From positions 1-36,075 of the forward strand of contig DJVH01000071.1 of assembly GCA_002440825.1 (NCBI GenBank): a stretch of DNA of 36,075 bases, in the 5' to 3' direction. Shown in pieces: positions 15,000-24,581 of the stretch. The DNA is from Bacteriovoracaceae bacterium UBA6261 (GTDB lineage Bacteria; Bdellovibrionota; Bacteriovoracia; Bacteriovoracales; Bacteriovoracaceae). Below the pieces are notes generated by a model. The model searched no databases and was not told the DNA's origin. It worked only from the letters and a program-made list of their open reading frames with translations. How positions within the stretch are numbered: position 1 is the first letter of the stretch; every line of letters begins with the position of its first letter. Made by a program: the position numbers and the translations under genes.

Positions 15000-17497
15000 T
15001 ATTCAGCTGATGGAGTTTCAGTGCCTTCTCCACCTGAAATAGCTTCCAGATCCTCATCAGGGTCTACAATCTTTTCAACTGCAACAACTGATTCACCTTC
15101 TTTAAGTTTAATCAGACGTACACCTTGAGTTGTTCTACCCATTAATGAAATACCTGAAATTTTTGTTCTGATGACCTGGCCTTTATCAGAAATAATCATC
15201 AAATCATCTTTATCGGTAACTGGTTTAATGTCGATGATGTCACCGTTTTTCTCGGTTAATCTCATCGCCAGAATTCCTTTACCTCCGCGCGATTGCTTGC
15301 GGTATTCAGAAACACTAGTGCGTTTTCCATAACCTTGAGAAGTCACTGAAAGAATCTCAACAGAGTCATCGATAATTTCCATACCAATAATTTTTTCATC
15401 ATCAGTAAGTTCAATTCCTTTTACACCTTGAGAAACGCGGCCCAATGGACGAGCGTCTGTTTCAGCAAAACGGATAATCTTTCCAGAAGAAGAACACAGA
15501 AGAACATCTTTTTGACCGTCAGTAATTCTTACTGAAAGAAGATTGTCTCCATCGACGATCTTAATTGCAGTCAGACCAGATTGACGGATATTTTTATATT
15601 CAGAAAGTTCTGATTTTTTCACGATACCGCGCTCGGTAGCGATCATGAGATATTTACCTTCATAATCATCTGGAGCGATCATGATATTCTTAACCGTTTC
15701 ACCACCTGGAATCTGGATCAGGTTGACGATATTTCGTCCTTTAGTCGTACGATTTCCTTCCGGAATATTGTAAACCTTAATCGAGAACACTTGACCCTTA
15801 TTCGTAAAGACAAACAGAGTAGAGTGAGTGTTTGCTGTGAAGATAGATGTATAGAAATCATCATCTGCTCCATCAGCACCTTTAACTCCGGTACCGCCAC
15901 GTTTTTGAGTACGGTATGTGTCCATCGCCATACGTTTTACATAACCTTTGTGGGTAATTGTAACGATGACATCCTCTTGTTTAACAAGATCTTCCATGTG
16001 AATTTCATCAGCTTTGGCGATGATTTCAGTTCTTCTCTTGTCGCCGAAGTTTTCAAGAATTTCCTGGAATTCAGTTCTGATAATTCCAGTGATTTCTTCA
16101 TCACTTCCAAGAATACCTTCGAGACGGGCAATTTCTTTCATGATGTCGTTGTAATCTTTAATAATTTTATCGCGCTCAAGACCTGTTAAGCGCTGTAGTC
16201 TCATGTCGAGAATTGCTTGTGCCTGAATATCAGACAAGCTGTATGTTCCCATCAATTTCGTTTTAGCTTGAACCGGACCTTCTGCTTTCTTAATCAGATC
16301 AACAATTGCATCGATATTTTCAACAGCAACTTTTAAACCTTCTAAAATGTGCGCGCGCTCTTTTGCTTTCTTCAGTTCGTAAACTGTTCTTCTGATAACA
16401 ACTTCACGTCTATGATCGATGAAGAATGAAAGTTGTTCTTTCAGGTTAAGAATTCTTGGAGAACCATTAACGATAGAAAGGAAAATGATACCAAAAGAAG
16501 TCTGAAGCGGAGTCGCTTTATAGAGTTTGTTAATGATAACTGTAGCGATTTCACCTTTTTTAAGATCGATAACGATACGGATACCTTCACGCGAAGATTC
16601 ATCGCGGATATCAGAGATACCTGTGATTTCTTTTTCATTTACTAGCTCAGCAATTCTTTCAATAAGCTTAGCTTTATTAACCTGGTAAGGAAGCTCAGTG
16701 ATAATGATGCTGTCGCGATCTTTCTTCGCATTATGTTCAACATCAATTTTCGCTCTGATTTGAAGAACACCTTTACCAGTGTGATAAGCAGAACGGATCC
16801 CTTCTGTTCCGTGAATAGCTCCCGCAGTAGGGAAGTCAGGGCCAGGAATAACTTTCATCAATTCATCAATTGTTGTCGCTGGATTATCAATCAACATCAA
16901 TAGACCACTCGTCACTTCTGTTAAGTTGTGAGGAGGAATGTTAGTCGCCATACCTACAGCGATCCCCGAAGAACCGTTGATGAGCAAGTTAGGAATTTTC
17001 GTAGGAAGAACTGAAGGCTCAACAAGAGAGTCATCATAGTTCGGCTGCCAATCGACAGTTTCTTTATCAAGATCCGCCATCATTTCTTCAGAAATTTTCT
17101 TCATTCTGATTTCGGTATAACGCATGGCCGCTGCACTATCACCATCAATTGAACCGAAGTTCCCTTGACCGTCGACAAGCGGATATCTCATAGAGAAATC
17201 CTGTGCAAGACGAACAATGGCACCGTAAACAGCAGAGTCACCGTGCGGGTGATACTTACCGATGATATCACCAACAACTCTCGCTGATTTCAAGAATGGC
17301 TTGTTGTGATAGTTATTAAGTGAGTCCATCGCGTAAAGAACACGACGGTGAACAGGTTTCATCCCGTCACGAACATCTGGTAGCGCACGACCGACGATAA
17401 CTGACATCGCGTAGTCGAGGTAACAGCTTTTCATTTCATCTTGAATGACAACCGGAGAAATATTTCCGTGATTTATGTTGTTGTTTTCTTCTGACAT
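14999..17497 (-). CDS. gyrA: DNA gyrase subunit A
   Basis: Breakage-reunion subunit of gyrase, 832 residues. The catalytic tyrosine is Y127 in AAAMRYTEIRM, with R126 before it. The quinolone region reads GKYHPHGDSAVYG, so the position of E. coli S83 is S88 while that of D87 is glycine (G92). The C-terminal domain is a beta-pinwheel of six repeats that begins with the GyrA box QKRGGTG, which identifies gyrase rather than topoisomerase IV. The tail is acidic (DPDEDLEAISGGEGTE), as in many gyrases. It is 26 bases downstream of gyrB with AGGGAAAGG as ribosome site. Confidence 0.97.
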   Translation of the reverse strand: MSEENNNINHGNISPVVIQDEMKSCYLDYAMSVIVGRALPDVRDGMKPVHRRVLYAMDSLNNYHNKPFLKSARVVGDIIGKYHPHGDSAVYGAIVRLAQDFSMRYPLVDGQGNFGSIDGDSAAAMRYTEIRMKKISEEMMADLDKETVDWQPNYDDSLVEPSVLPTKIPNLLINGSSGIAVGMATNIPPHNLTEVTSGLLMLIDNPATTIDELMKVIPGPDFPTAGAIHGTEGIRSAYHTGKGVLQIRAKIDVEHNAKKDRDSIIITELPYQVNKAKLIERIAELVNEKEITGISDIRDESSREGIRIVIDLKKGEIATVIINKLYKATPLQTSFGIIFLSIVNGSPRILNLKEQLSFFIDHRREVVIRRTVYELKKAKERAHILEGLKVAVENIDAIVDLIKKAEGPVQAKTKLMGTYSLSDIQAQAILDMRLQRLTGLERDKIIKDYNDIMKEIARLEGILGSDEEITGIIRTEFQEILENFGDKRRTEIIAKADEIHMEDLVKQEDVIVTITHKGYVKRMAMDTYRTQKRGGTGVKGADGADDDFYTSIFTANTHSTLFVFTNKGQVFSIKVYNIPEGNRTTKGRNIVNLIQIPGGETVKNIMIAPDDYEGKYLMIATERGIVKKSELSEYKNIRQSGLTAIKIVDGDNLLSVRITDGQKDVLLCSSSGKIIRFAETDARPLGRVSQGVKGIELTDDEKIIGMEIIDDSVEILSVTSQGYGKRTSVSEYRKQSRGGKGILAMRLTEKNGDIIDIKPVTDKDDLMIISDKGQVIRTKISGISLMGRTTQGVRLIKLKEGESVVAVEKIVDPDEDLEAISGGEGTETPSAE

Positions 17498-17523
17498 ATA
17501 TTTTTACCTTTCCCTGGAATTTC

Positions 17524-19977
17524 TTAAATATCTAGATTGCGTGCATTCAATGCGTTTTCTTCAACGAACTTTCTTCTTGGTTCAACCTGATCTCCCATGA
17601 GGATTGTGAAGACCTGGTCAGTTTCAACTGTGTCTTCAATTGTTACCTGAAGAAGAGTGCGGTTAGTAGGGTTCATAGTTGTTTCCCAAAGTTGCTCTGG
17701 GTTCATTTCTCCTAGTCCCTTATAACGTTGAATGTAAGCGCCTTGTTTACCATCCTGGATAACAAATTCAGCGAAAGAAGTAAGAGAAGTAAATTCTCTC
17801 GTATCTTTTTCACGTTCAATCTTGAAAGTAGCTTTGCTGTACTTCTTGATTCCATCGTAACTGTTCACAAGATCAGCGTATTCAGGCGATCTCATAAAAG
17901 ATGGAGAAATTTTGAATTTTTTAGTTCTCGAAGCCGTTTTGATAACTAGACGAAGAGAGCATGCTTTTGTTTCAGGATCTTCTTCAACTGTGATGCTGTA
18001 GTATTTGAGAGTCTGAGTTTCCAGCGGTTTAAAGTAGGCGAGAATTTTCTTCACCTCTTCTTCCACTTTTGCTTTGTTCGTCATGTCTTCAGCGCGAAGA
18101 GAGCTGTCTTCAATTAGCTTTCTCAAAAGATCAGAATCGTAATGAGTGTCATAGTAAGAAAGATTCTTTCTATACATGTTTTCTTTGTTGATAAGTGACT
18201 TCGCCATGTCGCCAGAAACTGGTTCACCATTGATACTAATTTTTGAATCATCAGTAGCATTGTTGATGAGATATTCTTCAAGACGTTTATCGTCTTTCAG
18301 ATAAGTCTCCATTTTCCCTTTTTTATATTTATAAAGAGGTGGCTGAGCGATGTAGATATAACCTTTCTCAATCAACTCTGGGAATTGACGATAGAGAAGT
18401 GTCAAAAGAAGAGTTCTAATGTGAGAACCATCGACGTCCGCATCGGTCATGATAACGATTTTATGATAGCGAAGTTTCGCAATATTAAATGAATCTTTAC
18501 CAATCCCGGTACCAATCGCCTGAATGAAGTTTTTAATCTCTTCAGAAGCGAGCATTTTTTCATAACGAGCTTTTTCAACGTTAAGAATTTTACCCTTTAG
18601 AGGAAGAACGGCTTGTACTCTGCGATCGCGGCCTTGTTTTGCTGACCCGCCCGCAGAGTCCCCTTCTACGATATAGAGTTCACATTGTGCTGGATCTGAT
18701 TCCTGACAGTCTGCCATTTTTCCAGGAAGACCTGAGAATTCCAGAACGTTTTTACGACGTGTAAGTTCGCGCGCTCTACGTGCAGCTTCTCTTGCGGCAG
18801 CAGCATCAACCGATTTCTTGATAACCATTTTTCCAATTTCAGGATTTTCTTCGAGGAAAGTTTTGAACGATTCACCTACGAGTGAGTTCACGATTCCTTC
18901 AACTTCAGAGTTACCAAGTTTTGATTTTGTCTGACCTTCAAATTGAGGCTCTTTCAATTTTACTGAAACAACAGCAGTTAAACCTTCTCTCATATCATCA
19001 CCCGTAAGAGCGATTTTGATGTTTTTCAGAAGATTATTATCTTTTGCGTAGTTATTAAGTACGCGAGTAAGAGCTGTTTTAAAACCAGAAACGTGAGTTC
19101 CACCTTCTGGAGTTGAGATATTGTTAGCATACGAAGTAATGACTTCGTTGTACGAATCAGTCCATTGCATTGCAATTTCTGCTTCGTAATCATCTTTCGT
19201 CTGCACGAAATAAATAACTTTTTTATGAATCGGAGCTTTTGCTCTGTTTAAGTAATTTACGAATTCAGAAATACCACCTTCGAAATAGAAAACGTCATTT
19301 TTTTCTGAACGTTCATCTTTCAATGTGATTTTTAATCCGCGGTTAAGGAAGGCCATTTCGCGGAAGCGGTTTGCCAGTGTATCGTAGTTGAATTCATGGA
19401 ATTCAAAAATTTCATTATCAGGTTTGAAAGTAACTTTAGTTCCAGTTTCTTTTGGATTTTCAAGCGTTCCGATTTCTTTAATTTTGTCAGTTGCTTTCCC
19501 GTGATCAAAATTAAGCTCGTGAATTTTTCCATATTTTTTAATTTCTAGTTTTACCCATTTTGAAAGGGCGTTTACGACAGCTGCACCTACACCGTGAAGA
19601 CCGCCTGAAACTTTATAAGCTCCGCCTTCTTCGTTAAACTTTCCACCTGCGTGCAGTTTTGTATAGGCAAGTTCAGCACCTGAAATTCCTTCAGTAGGGT
19701 GGATGTCAGTAGGAATACCACGACCGTTATCTGTTACTGAAACAGAGTTATCAATGTGAATAACAACGTTGATGTCTGTACAATAACCAGCAAGCGCTTC
19801 ATCGACAGAGTTATCAACAATTTCATAAACACAGTGGTGTAGACCACGAACACCAGTATCACCGATGTACATACCAGGACGCTTTCTTACGGCATCAAGT
19901 CCTTCAAGAACTTTGATCTGATTGGAACCATACTCAGTGTTTACTTTCGAAATTGATTCGGGTTGATTGTTTTCCAA
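17524..19977 (-). CDS. gyrB: DNA gyrase subunit B
   Basis: ATPase subunit of gyrase, 817 residues. The GHKL site has the general base E52 in YEIVDNSVDEAL, then DNGRGIP and GLHGVGAAVVNALS. The TOPRIM domain has EGDSAGGSAKQGR and DADVDGSH. An insert of about 160 residues before QRYKGLGEMNP is the one seen in Gram-negative gyrases. I chose the TTG at 19977 because AAGAGGAG lies 7 bases upstream, whereas the ATG at 20004 (9 residues longer) has no ribosome site. Order recF-gyrB-gyrA is the classical origin arrangement. Confidence 0.96.
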   Translation of the reverse strand: MENNQPESISKVNTEYGSNQIKVLEGLDAVRKRPGMYIGDTGVRGLHHCVYEIVDNSVDEALAGYCTDINVVIHIDNSVSVTDNGRGIPTDIHPTEGISGAELAYTKLHAGGKFNEEGGAYKVSGGLHGVGAAVVNALSKWVKLEIKKYGKIHELNFDHGKATDKIKEIGTLENPKETGTKVTFKPDNEIFEFHEFNYDTLANRFREMAFLNRGLKITLKDERSEKNDVFYFEGGISEFVNYLNRAKAPIHKKVIYFVQTKDDYEAEIAMQWTDSYNEVITSYANNISTPEGGTHVSGFKTALTRVLNNYAKDNNLLKNIKIALTGDDMREGLTAVVSVKLKEPQFEGQTKSKLGNSEVEGIVNSLVGESFKTFLEENPEIGKMVIKKSVDAAAAREAARRARELTRRKNVLEFSGLPGKMADCQESDPAQCELYIVEGDSAGGSAKQGRDRRVQAVLPLKGKILNVEKARYEKMLASEEIKNFIQAIGTGIGKDSFNIAKLRYHKIVIMTDADVDGSHIRTLLLTLLYRQFPELIEKGYIYIAQPPLYKYKKGKMETYLKDDKRLEEYLINNATDDSKISINGEPVSGDMAKSLINKENMYRKNLSYYDTHYDSDLLRKLIEDSSLRAEDMTNKAKVEEEVKKILAYFKPLETQTLKYYSITVEEDPETKACSLRLVIKTASRTKKFKISPSFMRSPEYADLVNSYDGIKKYSKATFKIEREKDTREFTSLTSFAEFVIQDGKQGAYIQRYKGLGEMNPEQLWETTMNPTNRTLLQVTIEDTVETDQVFTILMGDQVEPRRKFVEENALNARNLDI

Positions 19978-20021
19978 AACTATTCTCCTCTTAATTAAAT
20001 CCATTTTTTGAGAGAGAAGCT

Positions 20022-21119
20022 TTAGTGAATGACAGAGCCGCCTTTGATGAAGATCATGTTGGCCCCGCTGATTCGGTCTAATTCTTCCTTAAATTTTTCG
20101 TTGGCAGTAGTTATCAAAACTTGAAATTCACGTTTCTCTAAATACTCAACTAGTCTTCGCCATCGATGCTGATCCAGCTCGCCTGAGACGTCATCAATGA
20201 GTACGATGGGGAAGGACATATATTTATACCGAAAAAGCTCTATATAGGCAAATAAGAGGCTTAAATAACTCATTTTTTGCTGGCCTAAAGAACAGAAATC
20301 GAACGAATTTAAACCGTCAAAAAGAAGCACATAGTCATCTTTGTGTGGACCGTACGAAGTATGTCCTCGTTCGCAATCAGTTTCCAGGTTGTTAAGAAAA
20401 ACTTTATGAACATTTGCTGCTGACAAACCAATTATTCGTGAATCGAGGTTTATTTGGAGTTTGTGCTTCTCGGAAAAGATTTGTTGAAAAGTATCACCGA
20501 TATAAGGCTCAATCTCCTTTAAAAAATCAATTCTACGGCCTGTAAGCGCCACGCTGAGGGCTGAAAGCTCACCATCCGAGGCAACGATCTGCTCTTTGTA
20601 CTTAGAAGGTTTTTTAGACAAAAGAGCATTTCTGAATCTGATGGCCTGATTATATTTGCTCAAATTCTTTTTATACTGTTCATCCAACTGAGAAAGAAAG
20701 TAATCAATCCATTCTCGTCTATCAGAAGCACTGTTGTGAAATCCGTAGGAATCAAACGGATTAATAAAAACAACTTTGATATCTAGACGACGCTTAATAG
20801 GTGCCCCATCTAAATACCAAAAAATTGAATCGTTGGTCATCTTGCTTGAGTAGCTGTGTTTTTGATGTTGATCATCTTCAATGACAGACGAAAATATTAT
20901 TTCAGGTTTTTCACCATCAATGCTTAAGAATTGTGGAAAACTCGTATTTTTACGAAAGGATTTTTTTGTCGCTAAAACGTGAATGGCTTCTAAGATATTC
21001 GTTTTACCATTTCCATTCTCACCAAGTATGCAATTGATACCATTTGTGAAAGTGACAATGTCCGGGTTTAAATTTCTAAAATTCGTTACCTGGAGTTTAG
21101 AAATTTTATAAGAGTTCAT
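20022..21119 (-). CDS. recF: DNA replication and repair protein RecF
   Basis: SMC-like ATPase that helps load RecA on gapped DNA, 365 residues. Walker A is GENGNGKTN with K39; the signature motif is SLGQQKMSYLS and Walker B is PIVLIDDVSGELD near residue 310. The N-terminal LQVTNFRNLNPD is typical of the family. It begins two bases after the dnaN stop codon, with only one base between, so translation is probably coupled. Confidence 0.95.
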   Translation of the reverse strand: MNSYKISKLQVTNFRNLNPDIVTFTNGINCILGENGNGKTNILEAIHVLATKKSFRKNTSFPQFLSIDGEKPEIIFSSVIEDDQHQKHSYSSKMTNDSIFWYLDGAPIKRRLDIKVVFINPFDSYGFHNSASDRREWIDYFLSQLDEQYKKNLSKYNQAIRFRNALLSKKPSKYKEQIVASDGELSALSVALTGRRIDFLKEIEPYIGDTFQQIFSEKHKLQINLDSRIIGLSAANVHKVFLNNLETDCERGHTSYGPHKDDYVLLFDGLNSFDFCSLGQQKMSYLSLLFAYIELFRYKYMSFPIVLIDDVSGELDQHRWRRLVEYLEKREFQVLITTANEKFKEELDRISGANMIFIKGGSVIH

Positions 21120-21120
21120 T

Positions 21121-22236
21121 CTATAATTTTAGAGGCATCACGATACATAGGTAATTTTGATTCTTAGAAGATTTTATCGCTACTGGACTCAACTCATTGT
21201 TGAATTCCATACGAACTTCTTCATCGCCGAAAATTGAAAGTGTATCCAATAAGAATTTAGCATTGAAACCAATTTCAAATTCCTTTCCTGAATAATGAAT
21301 ATTGATTTTTTCCTGAGCGTCACCAAGAGAAGGGTGGTTTGCGACAACAGTCATTTCGTTTTCTTTTAAAATAAGCTTCACACCGTTGGATCTTTCATTG
21401 GCCATGATTTTAATTCTTCTCACAGCATTCAAGAAAGCATTGCGATCGATATCAGCGAAAAAAGACGTCTTCTTTGGAATGACAGCTTGATACTTTAAGT
21501 ATTCTTTTGCGATTAATCTGATAGCCAGCAAATAAGTATTATTAGCGTTCAAATAAATGAAAGATTCATCAACTGAAATGCTGATTTCTTTATCAGGATA
21601 TGTTTCAGCAATTTTCTTTAATTCAGCGACACCTTTCTTTGGAATAATAATGCCATTGATAAGAGCTTCAATCTTACTGTTGGAAAGCTCAGTTTCAATT
21701 AATGAAAGTCTATAGCCGTCTGTAGCTACTGATCTTAGCTTTCCATCAACTTCCTGCAGATAGATTCCGTTAAGGAATAATCTTGTCTCGTCATTTGAAA
21801 TGGCATGAGATGTCTTGTTGATGATTTCCAGAATCTGATTTGAATTCAATTTAAATTCATTTCCAGATGTACCAAATTGCAAATGAGGAAATTCTTCACT
21901 TGTGTAGATCAAAAGAGTGAAGTTGATATTATCACATGTAAGCTTAAGACTATTTGATCCTTCTGGAAGTTCGATTGTTAATTCTTTATCAGGAAGTTCT
22001 TTGACGATATCAAATATATTTTTAGCATTTACACAAAATGTTCCAGGTTTTTCCACAAAACATGGAGTAGTGAGCTTTGCTGATACTTCAAGATCAGTAG
22101 CTGTCATTTCAATTTTATTCTCATAAGCCTGAATCTGAATAAAGTTCAGAATAAGTCGTGTGTTCTTCTTGTCTACGACACTAAGAATTTTAGTAAGAGT
22201 TTCTTTCAACTCAGCTACAGATATTTTGACTAGCAT
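21121..22236 (-). CDS. dnaN: DNA polymerase III beta sliding clamp
   Basis: Ring-shaped clamp holding the replicative polymerase on DNA, 371 residues (E. coli 366) with three similar domains. Marks include LVKISVAELKETLTKILSVVDKK at the start, ATDLEVS, ATDGYRLS in domain 2 and the C-terminal YLCIVMPLKL, which forms part of the peptide-binding cleft. The ATG at 22236 follows GGAAA; the longer frame from 22293 adds 19 residues unlike the family. It is the first gene to the left of oriC, co-directional with the leftward fork. Confidence 0.96.
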   Translation of the reverse strand: MLVKISVAELKETLTKILSVVDKKNTRLILNFIQIQAYENKIEMTATDLEVSAKLTTPCFVEKPGTFCVNAKNIFDIVKELPDKELTIELPEGSNSLKLTCDNINFTLLIYTSEEFPHLQFGTSGNEFKLNSNQILEIINKTSHAISNDETRLFLNGIYLQEVDGKLRSVATDGYRLSLIETELSNSKIEALINGIIIPKKGVAELKKIAETYPDKEISISVDESFIYLNANNTYLLAIRLIAKEYLKYQAVIPKKTSFFADIDRNAFLNAVRRIKIMANERSNGVKLILKENEMTVVANHPSLGDAQEKINIHYSGKEFEIGFNAKFLLDTLSIFGDEEVRMEFNNELSPVAIKSSKNQNYLCIVMPLKL

Positions 22237-22339
22237 AGATATTTTCCAATTAATTGATTGCCTATATTTATCTTTATCTAGAAGTGAAATCAAGCTTCGC
22301 TGAGTCCTGTCTTCGATGAAGTTAAGGTCAGTCTCTTTC

Positions 22340-22380
22340 TCTTATATATTTATTAATTATTAATACTTTTATTATTACAC
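22340..22380. other. AT-rich DNA unwinding element candidate
   Basis: Almost pure A/T, with repeated ATTA/TTAA steps, directly next to the outermost perfect DnaA box at 22381. This is the most easily melted part of the spacer and the natural place for strand opening. Confidence 0.6.
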
Positions 22381-22603
22381 TGTGGATAAGTGGAAAATAT
22401 ACAAAAGATTTATCATTTCAAAAGCTTAAGTTTTTTATTTATATGGAAAAAAACTAATAACTTTTTTAAATGGGTCACCTCTGGACGGATATTCTTTAAT
22501 TATCCCATCTATTTTATGAATCAATCACATTCTATCCACGGCCTTTTCACATAACTTCCAAGATTGCTTTTTTGACCCTTCTTTTTGGGCCAAGCAAAAT
22601 TGT

Positions 22604-22677
22604 TTATCCACATAATTATCAACATTGTGGAAAACTTTTTGTGGATAACATATTCTTCGCACTTATTCTTTTCCACA
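22604..22677. promoter_or_regulatory. Central DnaA box cluster
   Basis: Four boxes lie within 74 bases: 22604 (plus), 22626 and 22640 (minus, 14 bases apart) and 22669 (plus). Two are perfect TTATCCACA and two are TTTTCCACA. The density suggests the core DnaA assembly site of the origin. Confidence 0.8.
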
Positions 22678-22768
22678 ATAGGCAAAAGTTCAAGTTATCG
22701 GGCCTTTATTCACTTTCTTTGTGGGAAACCATGTGGATTGGCCGTGGAAAGGCCGTGGATAAAGAGCA

Positions 22769-22794
22769 TAAAAAAAGGGCCCCGAAGAGCCCTT
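22769..22794 (-). terminator. dnaA: dnaA terminator
   Basis: On the minus strand AAGGGCTC and GGGCCCTT form an 8-bp stem (one G-T pair) closed by a stable TTCG tetraloop, followed by TTTTTT. It ends dnaA inside the edge of oriC and abuts the DnaA box at 22794-22802. Confidence 0.85.
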
Positions 22795-22821
22795 TATCCA
22801 CAAAATGTGTAAAACACCTTG

Positions 22822-24378
22822 TTATAAATTTGATTCAATAGCGTTGATGTCTTTTGAGAGAGTAGGGTCGACTTTTACTTTTTCGGCAATTGTATTTACT
22901 GCATGAATGACTGAAGAGTGATCCCTGCCACCGAAGAATGCGCCGATCTCTTGTTGTTTAGCATTGACCACTTTGCGGGCCAGATACATGGCTATATGGC
23001 GAGCTTTGGTAATGTCCTGGCTTCTTCCTTTAGATTTCAAATCTGCAAGCGGAATGCGGAAATATTGAGCTGTAGCCTTCGCTACATGTTCAATGGTGAT
23101 TTCTTTTTCGTCTTCGCTATTAGGAAGCATCAATTGCTCCTTTACCAAGTCTACTTCGATTTCAACGTTCATTAACTCACTCACGGCCTTTAAGCGCACT
23201 AAAGAGCCTTCGAGTTCGCGGATATTAGTTTTAATTCTTGAAGCAATCAGCGTGAGTACATCCTCAGTCACATAGAGATCTAGTGCTTCCATTTTACGGC
23301 GAAGGATGGCAATTCTCGTTTCAAGATCTGGTGGTTGAATATCAACAACAAGACCCCATTGAAGTCTTGATTTAATTCTCTCAGAGATACCTGTAATTTC
23401 TTTTGGATTTTTATCAGACGTGAAAATCAGCTGCTTTCCTTTATTATGCATTTCATTGAATACATGGAAAAACTGATCCTGAGTTGCTTCTTTGTTTTTC
23501 AATTCGTGTACGTCATCAATCATGAGAACGTCGATTTTCTCAGTGTATTTTTTAACGAAATCATTGATTCGATTGTTTTTCATCAATGTAATCATTTCTT
23601 CCATGAAATCACGTGCAGTAATCAAACACACAGTGAGATTTGGATGTCTTTCGTTAATTTCATTGGCTACAGCATGGAGAAGATGGGTTTTTCCGAGCCC
23701 AGAATTACTGTGTACATATAAAGAAGGATATTTACCGTTTTTTCCAGGTGTCTGAGCGACCGCTTTAGCTGCAGCCTGGGCCATATTATTAGTTGGCCCG
23801 ACGATAAAATTATCAAACGTTTTACTTCTATCTATAATGATGCCCGAATTATTCGGATTCATATGCTCTATATATTGAGCTTGTGCTTTAGCCGCCAGAT
23901 CGTCGCGGGTAGGGGTTAAAGCAAGGGTAAATTTCACGTCATTAAAAGATTTGTTGGGAGAAGAGGCTGACAAACTTTGCTGAGGCACAGTTTCCTGTTG
24001 ATCTTTACTATCGATCAGAATTTCAAACTGAATGCCCAGAACGTTTTCGAGAGCCTTGGCGATCTCATCTTTAAAGATTTCGACAGACTTCTTTATAAAA
24101 GAGGTCTTCACCGTGAAGAGAACTGAAGCTTCATTGATAGCCTTAAGTTCAAGATTGTTTTCAAAATACGTTTTGTACTTTAATTCTGGTACCAACGTCT
24201 TCAGGTGATTCAATACTTCCTGATTTATAGTACTTAGCTCTTCATCAGGGAAAGCCTGGTCGTCTTTCTGGTCAAAATTGCTTGTTAAATTAGGGTTGAA
24301 AGTAGAATTGAATGAGCTAGAATTTGAAGTCTTGTTGCCAACTTTTAAAAAATGATCGAACGGAAAATCATTAGCCAT
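22822..24378 (-). CDS. dnaA: Chromosomal replication initiator DnaA
   Basis: AAA+ initiator that binds the boxes in the adjacent spacer, 518 residues. The first 50 residues are a Ser/Asn/Phe-rich extension; domain I follows at about 52-118 and a linker at about 119-180. The ATPase has Walker A NSGLGKTHLL (K230), Walker B VLMIDDVHEL (D288, D289) and the arginine-finger region ISERIKSRLQWG. Domain IV ends with the box-binding signature GGRDHSSVIHAV. No other methionine occurs before residue 173, so the extension is probably real. The gene is transcribed toward oriC, as in Bacillus. Confidence 0.96.
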   Translation of the reverse strand: MANDFPFDHFLKVGNKTSNSSSFNSTFNPNLTSNFDQKDDQAFPDEELSTINQEVLNHLKTLVPELKYKTYFENNLELKAINEASVLFTVKTSFIKKSVEIFKDEIAKALENVLGIQFEILIDSKDQQETVPQQSLSASSPNKSFNDVKFTLALTPTRDDLAAKAQAQYIEHMNPNNSGIIIDRSKTFDNFIVGPTNNMAQAAAKAVAQTPGKNGKYPSLYVHSNSGLGKTHLLHAVANEINERHPNLTVCLITARDFMEEMITLMKNNRINDFVKKYTEKIDVLMIDDVHELKNKEATQDQFFHVFNEMHNKGKQLIFTSDKNPKEITGISERIKSRLQWGLVVDIQPPDLETRIAILRRKMEALDLYVTEDVLTLIASRIKTNIRELEGSLVRLKAVSELMNVEIEVDLVKEQLMLPNSEDEKEITIEHVAKATAQYFRIPLADLKSKGRSQDITKARHIAMYLARKVVNAKQQEIGAFFGGRDHSSVIHAVNTIAEKVKVDPTLSKDINAIESNL

Positions 24379-24507
24379 TTAGTGCTCCGAAAGTCTTGCC
24401 AATTGTGAGAGACCAAAAGATGTAGCATGGCCCAAAAGTTAATAGCAACAAAACACTATTTCACATTTTCTTACACGTGACGCGGCCTGTTTTGCATCGA
24501 ATTAACG

Positions 24508-24534
24508 TTGACCTTTCACGAAAGAAAATATAAC
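24508..24534 (+). promoter_or_regulatory. rpmH: Promoter of the rpmH-rnpA-yidC operon
   Basis: TTGACC (24508-24513) and TATAAC (24529-24534) each match 5/6 of the sigma-70 consensus; the spacer is short at 15 bases (17 if TAACAG is used as -10). It lies about 50 bases ahead of rpmH in the 203-base dnaA-rpmH spacer, which shows no DnaA box. Confidence 0.55.
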
Positions 24535-24581
24535 AGTATCACTTCAAATTATTTTTAATGCTTTTATAGAGGATAGCTGAG

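Larger units (their letters stand above)
22320..22815. other. Chromosomal replication origin oriC
   Basis: This is the only gene-free stretch above 300 bases (22237-22821), between dnaN and dnaA. It has an extreme AT-rich block at 22340-22380 (unwinding element candidate). DnaA boxes identical to TTATCCACA are at 22604-22612 and 22794-22802 (plus) and at 22381-22389 and 22640-22648 (minus). Near matches are TTTTCCACA at 22669-22677 (plus) and, on the minus strand, TTTTCCACA at 22626-22634, TTATCCACG at 22754-22762 and TTTTACACA at 22806-22814. The dnaA-dnaN spacer is the established oriC in Bdellovibrio bacteriovorus, which supports the reading. Confidence 0.9.

Noticed and set aside
22572..22841. 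Open frame of 89 residues across oriC
   Set aside because: It is built of overlapping DnaA boxes and terminator sequence, has no ribosome site and no protein-like composition.
24468..24483. ACACGTGA in the dnaA-rpmH spacer as a third parS
   Set aside because: Only the ACGTG centre matches; the flanking arms do not fit the GTTCYACGTRGAAC form of the other two sites.
24379..24581. Second origin lobe upstream of dnaA
   Set aside because: No TTATCCACA-like box was found on either strand of this spacer.
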